A DNA stretch of 6,361 nucleotides, taken from positions 1 through 6,361 of the forward strand of contig QMOC01000163.1 in the NCBI GenBank assembly GCA_003648085.1, written 5' to 3'. Of the stretch, positions 1-4,658 are shown piece after piece (position 1 is the first letter of the stretch; the number at the start of each line of letters is the position of its first letter). Position numbers and translations under genes: made by a program. Source of the stretch: Chloroflexota bacterium (GTDB lineage Bacteria; Chloroflexota; Anaerolineae; B4-G1). The notes under the pieces are model-generated. The model did not search any database, was not told the DNA's origin, and saw only the letters and a program-made list of their open reading frames with translations.

Positions 1-326
1 ACCGCGCGCGTCGTCGGTGCGCGGGTGACGTGGTCAGCATCCAGGATCAACAACCCGCCTCTGCGCATGCGCTTGCCATAGCGGTCGCATGCCTCCTGGC
101 TCATGCAGAGTGTGATGTCGGCCTGAAGCACCTTGGGGTAGTGAATCTCCCCGTCAGAGATCACTACCTCTGCCCGGCTGGCTCCGCCCCGCGCCTCCGG
201 CCCATACGACTGGGTCTGAACGACGTTCTTGCCATCTCGGACGGCCGCTTCGGCCAGCAGGATGCCGGCCAGAATGGCACCTTGCCCGCCGGTACCGGCT
301 AGTCGCACCTCGTAGCGCCTCACCAT
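1..326 (-). CDS. korC: 2-oxoacid:ferredoxin oxidoreductase gamma subunit (KorC-like), 3' end cut by window
   Basis: The visible 108 residues are the N-terminal part of the gamma subunit of a four-subunit 2-oxoacid:ferredoxin oxidoreductase; the family is usually about 180-190 residues, so the C-terminus lies beyond the left edge. I translated this frame by hand. It opens MVRRYEVRLAGTGGQG, with the glycine-rich GTGGQG loop at residues 11-16, followed by SYGPEARGG at 40-48 and SRAEVVIS, both hallmarks of the POR/KOR gamma family. The gamma subunit is thought to help bind CoA and stabilise the complex in the cytoplasm. The ATG at 326 shares one base with the korB stop (TGATG), and AGGTGGAG ends 8 nt before it, which fixes the start and implies translational coupling. 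The family is certain; the substrate is inferred from the operon. Confidence 0.93.
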   Translation of the reverse strand, partial: MVRRYEVRLAGTGGQGAILAGILLAEAAVRDGKNVVQTQSYGPEARGGASRAEVVISDGEIHYPKVLQADITLCMSQEACDRYGKRMRRGGLLILDADHVTRAPTTRA

Positions 327-1186
327 CAGGCCGTCTCCACCTGCAAAGAAGTCCGTTGTTGCGCTCGCTCGATGATCCGGTCGTAGAGCCGCGTGTACTC
401 CGGGATCTCCTGCTCAACAAAGATGCCGCGCACGATTTTCCCGCGTTTTTCCTCCTCGCTCATACTCTCGGCTTGCTTGAGCGTGACGCTGTTTTCCTTT
501 AAGCGACGCATCATCTCCGGCGCGGTGCCCCAACGGTTGAGCCGCCCCAGGGTCGTGTGGCAATAACTCACCGCCTCGACCACGGCGAATCCCTCCACGT
601 TGATAGCACGGGCAATGTACTTCTCCAACTCCCGCACGTGGTAGACGGTGCTGCGGGCGACGAAGGCGGCCCCGGCCGCCACCGCCAACTCGGCGATGGG
701 GAAGGGTTGCTCGATATGGCCGTAGGGTGCGGTCGTCGCTAGAGCACCGATGGGCGTGGTAGGCGAATACTGGCCGCCGGTCATCCCGTAGGTGAGGTTG
801 TTAACCACGATGGCGGTCAGCCCAATGTTCCGCCGGGCGGCGTGGATGAAGTGGTTGCCGCCGATAGCCAGCGCATCACCGTCGCCCATCACCACGATGA
901 CCTTCATCTCCGGTCGCACCATCTTCAGCCCGGTGGCGAAGGCCAGCGCCCGGCCGTGGGTGGTGTGCATAGTGTTGAAGTCCACGTAGACCGGCATCCG
1001 CCCTGTGCAGCCGATGCCGGAGATCATAGCCACATCGTCCTTATCCAATTGCAGGCCATCCACCGCCCGGATAATGGCACCCAGGACAATGCCGATGCCG
1101 CAGCCGGCACACCAGATATTGGGGAATTTTTTGCTATGGCGCAGATAACGTTCGTGAACCCGTGATTCGCGTCGCTGTCTCCTCAT
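326..1186 (-). CDS. korB: 2-oxoacid:ferredoxin oxidoreductase beta subunit (KorB-like), TPP-binding
   Basis: This is the catalytic thiamine-diphosphate subunit, 286 residues from the chosen start. TPP binding is shown by GDGDALAIGGNH (from residue 101) followed by VVNN (127-130), the GDG...NN motif. C26 and C29 (WCAGCG), C60 (GIGCTGR) and C209 (SYCHTT) match the spacing of the four ligands of the [4Fe-4S] cluster in beta subunits of this family, so the electron-transfer site looks intact. The enzyme oxidatively decarboxylates a 2-oxoacid to an acyl-CoA, or runs in reverse, in the cytoplasm. I chose the ATG at 1186 because it overlaps the korA stop as ATGA and has GGGAG 8 nt upstream. An ATG at 1201 would add only MGVGK and would destroy that spacing. 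2-oxoglutarate is the likeliest substrate, but 2-ketoisovalerate or pyruvate cannot be excluded from the sequence. Confidence 0.95.
   Translation of the reverse strand: MRRQRRESRVHERYLRHSKKFPNIWCAGCGIGIVLGAIIRAVDGLQLDKDDVAMISGIGCTGRMPVYVDFNTMHTTHGRALAFATGLKMVRPEMKVIVVMGDGDALAIGGNHFIHAARRNIGLTAIVVNNLTYGMTGGQYSPTTPIGALATTAPYGHIEQPFPIAELAVAAGAAFVARSTVYHVRELEKYIARAINVEGFAVVEAVSYCHTTLGRLNRWGTAPEMMRRLKENSVTLKQAESMSEEEKRGKIVRGIFVEQEIPEYTRLYDRIIERAQQRTSLQVETA
335..342 (-). promoter_or_regulatory. ribosome binding site of korC, inside korB
   Basis: AGGTGGAG at 342-335 ends 8 nt before the korC ATG at 326. It is embedded in the last korB codons (QVETA), again consistent with coupled translation. Confidence 0.75.
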
Positions 1187-2352
1187 CTTGCCAACTCCCA
1201 ATCCTCAATAGCGGCCAGTATCTCGGCGGGCTGGATCATCTCGCCGTCGGCTCGATTGACACGACGGACTTTGTGTCGCCCCACTACTCGCTCCACCTCC
1301 AATGCCAGTTGGCCCAGATTCATCTCCGGCACGACGACGTGGTGCAGTCGAGCGGCGGCGTGCTCTACGACCTCCTCGGCGAAGGGCCAAAGGGTCTTGA
1401 GTTTGAGGAAACCAACTTTGCGCCCACGCTCCCGCGCCAGTTCGACAGCGTGCCGGGCCGAGCGGGCCGCCGCGCCATAGGCGATGACCAGCGTTTCGGC
1501 GTCCTCGATGCCGTCCTTGTTATAGAGGAGGATGTCCGAAAGACTGCTCTCAATTTTACGGAAGATACGCTCCAGCCAGGGCTGAATCTCGTCCAGCCGG
1601 GCGGTCGGATACCCGCGCTCGTCGTGGTGCAGGCCGGTGATGTGGTAGCGATACCCTTCACCAAAGGGCACCAACGGCGGTACGTCGGCAGGGAAGTTTT
1701 CGAAAGGCTTGTACCATTCCGGCGGTACCGTCGTGCTCGCCCGCTCCACCCGTTCGATAGTATTCGGATCAGGTAGGATGACACGCTCCCGCATATGGCC
1801 GATGACCTCGTCCATCAGCAGGATTACCGGTGTGCGATACCGTTCGGAGAAGTTGAACGCCTGCACCGTTAGGTCAAAGGTCTCGCGGACGGAGGAGGGG
1901 GCGAGGACGATGATGGGGTGGTCGCCGTGGGTGCCCCAACGGGCCTGCATCACGTCTCCCTGGGAGGGGCTGGTGGGGCGGCCGGTGGAAGGCCCCAGCC
2001 GCTGCACGTCCACGATGACGCAGGGGATCTCTGCCATCGCCGCGTAGCCGATGTTCTCCTGCATCAGGCTGAAGCCGGGGCCGGAGGTGGCGGTCATAGC
2101 CTTAGCCCCGCCCACCGATGCGCCAATGACGGCGGCGATGGAGGCGATCTCGTCCTCCATCTGAATGAACTTGCCGCCCACTTGGGGGAGCCGCCGGGCC
2201 AGTGCCTCGGCGATCTCGGTGGCCGGGGTGATGGGGTAGCCGGCGAAGAAGCGGCATCCGGCGGCAATGGCCCCCTCCGCGCAGGCTTCGTCGCCCTGCA
2301 TCAATACCCCTGATGCGGGGGAGAGTTCCTTCGCAATCCGTCCTGTAGTCAT
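1183..2352 (-). CDS. korA: 2-oxoacid:ferredoxin oxidoreductase alpha subunit (KorA-like)
   Basis: This 389-residue protein is full length for the KorA family. The N-terminal pyrimidine-binding TPP domain carries GYPITPATE at 38-46, MEDE at 65-68 (E68 is in the position expected for the conserved glutamate), and TSGPGFSLMQEN at 89-100. It also carries LGPSTGRPT around 119-127, a pattern common in KorA-type subunits. The C-terminal transketolase-C-like domain includes LKLKTLWPFAEEVV and VVPEMNLGQLALEVERVV. It pairs with the beta subunit to build the active site in the cytoplasm. The ATG overlaps the ferredoxin stop by four bases (ATGA) and follows AGGAGGTG, an almost complete anti-Shine-Dalgarno match. 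There is no fused gamma domain; that function is encoded separately by korC. Substrate assignment to 2-oxoglutarate is by family resemblance. Confidence 0.95.
   Translation of the reverse strand: MTTGRIAKELSPASGVLMQGDEACAEGAIAAGCRFFAGYPITPATEIAEALARRLPQVGGKFIQMEDEIASIAAVIGASVGGAKAMTATSGPGFSLMQENIGYAAMAEIPCVIVDVQRLGPSTGRPTSPSQGDVMQARWGTHGDHPIIVLAPSSVRETFDLTVQAFNFSERYRTPVILLMDEVIGHMRERVILPDPNTIERVERASTTVPPEWYKPFENFPADVPPLVPFGEGYRYHITGLHHDERGYPTARLDEIQPWLERIFRKIESSLSDILLYNKDGIEDAETLVIAYGAAARSARHAVELARERGRKVGFLKLKTLWPFAEEVVEHAAARLHHVVVPEMNLGQLALEVERVVGRHKVRRVNRADGEMIQPAEILAAIEDWELAR
1195..1199 (-). promoter_or_regulatory. ribosome binding site deciding the korB start
   Basis: GGGAG at 1199-1195 lies 8 nt before the ATG at 1186, inside the end of korA. 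It supports the ATG at 1186, which forms an ATGA overlap with the korA stop, over the ATG at 1201 that directly abuts this motif. Confidence 0.75.
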
Positions 2353-2624
2353 TGTACCACCTCCTCCGGCTCGACGTCCGTCACGAAGATGGCAAAGTCT
2401 GGGCAGTGCAGTTCACACCAGCGACAGGCAGTGCACTTCTCCGGGTGGGCCACGATGACGCGCCCGTCGGCTCCCTGCTTCAGAACGCCGGTCGGGCAGA
2501 ATTCGACGCACAGTCCACAGCCCTTGCACCAGTTGGGGAAGATGGTCACGTGACCACGCGGAAGACGGTGTTTGGGATGCACCTTTTTCCTCTCTATAAT
2601 TTCCACAGCAGCCAGTTCGTCCAT
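2349..2624 (-). CDS. korD: 2x[4Fe-4S] ferredoxin-like delta subunit (KorD-like)
   Basis: A 91-residue bacterial-type ferredoxin. It has two CxxCxxCxxxCP cluster motifs, CKGCGLCVEFCP at about residues 33-44 and CTACRWCELHCP at about 64-75, so it should hold two [4Fe-4S] clusters. As the first gene of the operon directly ahead of korA, it is best read as the electron-transferring delta subunit that connects the beta-subunit cluster to free ferredoxin. The sequence after the second motif (DFAIFVTD) is typical of KOR/POR delta subunits. The ATG at 2624 has AAAGG 7 nt upstream. Its last codons contain the ribosome binding site of korA. A free ferredoxin is possible, but the four-base overlap with korA argues for a subunit. 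Confidence 0.94.
   Translation of the reverse strand: MDELAAVEIIERKKVHPKHRLPRGHVTIFPNWCKGCGLCVEFCPTGVLKQGADGRVIVAHPEKCTACRWCELHCPDFAIFVTDVEPEEVVQ
2358..2365 (-). promoter_or_regulatory. strong ribosome binding site of korA, inside korD
   Basis: AGGAGGTG matches the 16S rRNA anti-Shine-Dalgarno over eight bases. Counted from its GGAGG core (2364-2360) there are 7 nt to the korA ATG at 2352. It lies within the last codons of the ferredoxin gene (PEEVVQ), consistent with coupled translation and an abundant alpha subunit. Confidence 0.85.
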
Positions 2625-2674
2625 TCGTCTGCCTTTGCGAGACCTGTGGCGGCCAGCAAAACCGCTCTCCTCCA

Positions 2675-2709
2675 GGGCTGCATTATCTCACAAAACACCG
2701 CCAGGTCAA
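2675..2709 (-). promoter_or_regulatory. sigma70-type promoter of the korDABC operon
   Basis: Read on the minus strand, TTGACC (2709-2704) is followed after 16 bp by GATAAT (2687-2682). A TG dinucleotide one base upstream gives an extended -10 (TGAGATAAT). The -35 starts 5 bp after the stop codon of the upstream lipoprotein gene. Transcription would begin near 2675, leaving a leader of about 50 nt before the ferredoxin ATG. I see no convincing operator in that leader; it holds only a weak GCGG/CCGC inverted repeat. This is a motif match, not a measured start site. Confidence 0.72.
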
Positions 2710-2714
2710 CTGCG

Positions 2715-4358
2715 TTACGGTCCCATCTGGGCGATGACAGCGCCGCCTTCGAGCACCTGCACCCCCCAGTCACCGCCGCCGGGGGCGGGGCCGCCCGTGG
2801 CGCGGAAGGGCTGCCCCGGCGTGATGAACGCCTCCCAGCGCTGCACCTCTACCCCACCCCGCCGCAGCACGACCGTCCCGTTCAGTGACCGAGTGGTCGC
2901 CACTGCCACCTCCGCCCTCTCGCCGGAGGGGACAAGCCGGATGGCGGCCTCCTCATTGGCCCAGTTGTAGCCCCCGATGCCGCTCACCGGATACCAGCGC
3001 TCGCTCCAGGCCACACTCGCCCCCGGCTCAAGCGTCCGGTAGTCCCAGAAGGTCGGCGTCAGCCCGCCCCATAACTCGAAGTAGCGGCCGGAGTCATCGG
3101 TCCACAGTTCGGAAGGGAGATCGCCCAGGCAGAAGATCTTGACCCCCGTGGCGATGGCGTGGGGGAAGACGCGCACCATCCCCTGGTCGGCCCCCAGGTC
3201 ATAGGCACCGACGAAATCGGCCTGGGCCGGGTTGGCGAAGACGCCCATGTATTGATGCCACTCGCTATAATGGCTGAAGTCTCGCCCGTTGTGCACCGGC
3301 CAACCCATCTGGCCGCCCGGGCCGGGGAGGCTCCCGTCGCCGGTGGAGTGGATGGTGACGGCGTCGTCGGGCAGAATGAAGGTCAGATCAGGCGAGGGGG
3401 CGTTATAGTCGGAGAGGGTCAGCATCGCGTTGGCCCAGAACTGATAGGGCTGTGCCTCGTTGGTGGGATTGGTGATGCGCGGGATGAGGGTGAAGTAACT
3501 GCGCCCCCCGTCCAGATAAATCGTCACCTCGACGGTCAGGCCGGTGCGGTCGTCAGTGTCCCACACGCGCACCCCGTTCCACAGCAGTTCGTACTGCCAG
3601 GGTCGGTACTCGTTCAGCCCATGCTCCTCGGTAGGGAAGGCCCACTCCATCCCGCCGGTGGCCAGCCACCAACCCCGGTAGCCCCAATGGGTGGGCTTGA
3701 CCACGGGATTGGTGTAGAAAAGTTGGCGGCCGGTCGTGCGGTCGGTCCAGCGCAGGATACGCCCGCCTAGTTCCGGCACAACGACCAGTTGCACGTAGCC
3801 GTTCTGGATGAAGACGGCGCGGTAGGTGCGGGGCACGGGGCCGGTGACGGCGTCGAAGTCCAGGCGCGGATAGGGGTAGATGGGGTCGTCGGGGCCGGTA
3901 GGAATCAGCGCCGCCTGCCAGCCGTAGGTATTGAGCGTGATGTCCTGCTCCCAGACGGCGGGACCGGGTATGGGGGTTAGGGTGTTTGTGGATTGGGTAG
4001 GCTCTGGGGTACTGGTTGCTGATCGCCGGTCGCCGGTGGGTGTAGAGGACGGTGTGGGAGATGCCTGCTGCCGCTCCATGGTGGGCGTGGGTGTGCTCGT
4101 TGCCGGAAGAGGGGTGTTGGTTGGGAGGGGAGTGGCTGCAGGTGGAGGAGGCGTTGGGAGCGCGGTCAGCGTAGCGGAGACTGGCTGAGCGATGGCGGTG
4201 GCTTCAGCAGTGCCAGGTGGGACAGTCTGGGAGGTATAAGTGGCGGGGCTGCAGGCGGCAATGACAAGGAACAATGCCAGGGCAGCCGGAGCGAGACAAC
4301 AACCACTACGCTCGGCCCCTTGGGCTCTGGACTCCGGGCTTTGGTCATCGTTCATCAT
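2715..4358 (-). CDS. DUF5107-like domain lipoprotein with Pro/Thr-rich stalk
   Basis: A 547-residue secreted protein from the chosen start. After a polar n-region, a hydrophobic stretch (LAPAALALFLVIAAC) ends in a lipobox, so C36 is the likely lipidated cysteine. Residues 45-135 are a low-complexity Pro/Thr/Ser linker with TPTPT runs, a surface stalk common in Chloroflexota. From about 135 the protein is globular. VVVPELGGRI (around 193-201), FYTNPVV (214-220), GGMEWAFPTEEHG (235-247) and RITNPTNEAQPYQFW resemble DUF5107, a family with a galactose-mutarotase-like, carbohydrate-active fold. About 75 residues at the C-terminus look like a small beta domain. A sugar-related role outside the cell is inferred; the substrate is unknown. 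The start is not settled. ATG codons at 4358 and 4355 follow AAGGAG very closely; an ATG at 4382 follows GAGGGCAGG. A GTG at 4589 would add 77 residues ahead of the signal peptide, which is unlikely. Confidence 0.82.
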   Translation of the reverse strand: MMNDDQSPESRAQGAERSGCCLAPAALALFLVIAACSPATYTSQTVPPGTAEATAIAQPVSATLTALPTPPPPAATPLPTNTPLPATSTPTPTMERQQASPTPSSTPTGDRRSATSTPEPTQSTNTLTPIPGPAVWEQDITLNTYGWQAALIPTGPDDPIYPYPRLDFDAVTGPVPRTYRAVFIQNGYVQLVVVPELGGRILRWTDRTTGRQLFYTNPVVKPTHWGYRGWWLATGGMEWAFPTEEHGLNEYRPWQYELLWNGVRVWDTDDRTGLTVEVTIYLDGGRSYFTLIPRITNPTNEAQPYQFWANAMLTLSDYNAPSPDLTFILPDDAVTIHSTGDGSLPGPGGQMGWPVHNGRDFSHYSEWHQYMGVFANPAQADFVGAYDLGADQGMVRVFPHAIATGVKIFCLGDLPSELWTDDSGRYFELWGGLTPTFWDYRTLEPGASVAWSERWYPVSGIGGYNWANEEAAIRLVPSGERAEVAVATTRSLNGTVVLRRGGVEVQRWEAFITPGQPFRATGGPAPGGGDWGVQVLEGGAVIAQMGP

Positions 4359-4657
4359 CTCCTTGCTCACTGCTGGGCTCATTGCTTGCCTGCCCTCATC
4401 AAAAACGAAGTGTCGAGTTCGATACAATCTCCTCACGAGTAACCGGGCCAGTCCTACCTGCTGGTGCAGTTGATCCAGAAACGTGGCGTGGTACCCGACT
4501 TGCACGATGCGCGGCTTGTCAATCCCGGCCACACCAACGTACTTGAAGACCTGAGTGTCTACCTCCCGCTGGCGGGTTTCCTGCACCACGGCGCTCCGTC
4601 AGGACAGTGTGGTTGTAATGTCCTGCACAAGAAAGTCACCATCACTACCTCAAGTGA
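4359..4657. other. spacer between the two surface-protein genes
   Basis: About 300 bp with no confidently assigned gene. The minus strand stays open from 4598 into the lipoprotein gene, and its translation looks protein-like (for example VFKYVGVAGIDKPRIVQ), but I do not recognise it. Two inverted repeats lie near the high-coordinate end. A TTGACA on the minus strand at 4522-4517 has no matching -10, so no promoter for the lipoprotein gene is clear. The lipoprotein gene may therefore be read from an upstream promoter, or from one I cannot see. Confidence 0.5.
4600..4625. repeat. 7-bp perfect inverted repeat in spacer
   Basis: CAGGACA at 4600-4606 and TGTCCTG at 4619-4625 form a perfect 7-bp stem with a 12-nt loop, just downstream of the stop codon of the beta-sandwich protein gene. 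No T-run follows it on the minus strand, so it is a poor intrinsic terminator. It may be an RNA hairpin, a protein-binding dyad or chance. Confidence 0.45.
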
Positions 4658-4658
4658 T
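4641..4658 (-). terminator. possible weak terminator hairpin at gene end
   Basis: ATCACT (4658-4653, minus strand) and AGTGAT (4646-4641) form a perfect 6-bp stem around a six-base loop, starting at the last base of the stop codon of the upstream gene. Only a short interrupted T-rich stretch (TTTCTT) follows, and the stem is AT-rich. Termination would be weak at best. Confidence 0.25.

Noticed and set aside
1162..1776. 204-residue plus-strand open frame opposite korA
   Set aside because: It is antisense to a clearly conserved korA frame, has no recognisable motif, and is expected from GC-rich codon use.
2635..2675. GCGG/CCGC inverted repeat in the korD leader as a terminator or riboswitch
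   Set aside because: The stem is only 4 bp and imperfectly extended, with no T-run and no known riboswitch features.
3159..3770. 203-residue plus-strand open frame opposite the lipoprotein gene
   Set aside because: Its sequence is a typical antisense shadow rich in Gly, Val and His, while the minus strand carries the DUF5107-like motifs.
4000..4170. G/T-rich low-complexity DNA resembling a repeat array
   Set aside because: It is the coding sequence of the Pro/Thr-rich lipoprotein stalk and shows no fixed repeat unit.
4517..4522. Perfect TTGACA on the minus strand in the spacer
   Set aside because: No acceptable -10 hexamer lies 15-19 bp downstream, so it is not supported as a promoter.
4565..4576. 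CCCGCTGGCGGG palindrome followed by TTT on the plus strand
   Set aside because: The loop is too small for the full stem, there is no real T-run, and no plus-strand gene needs a terminator there.
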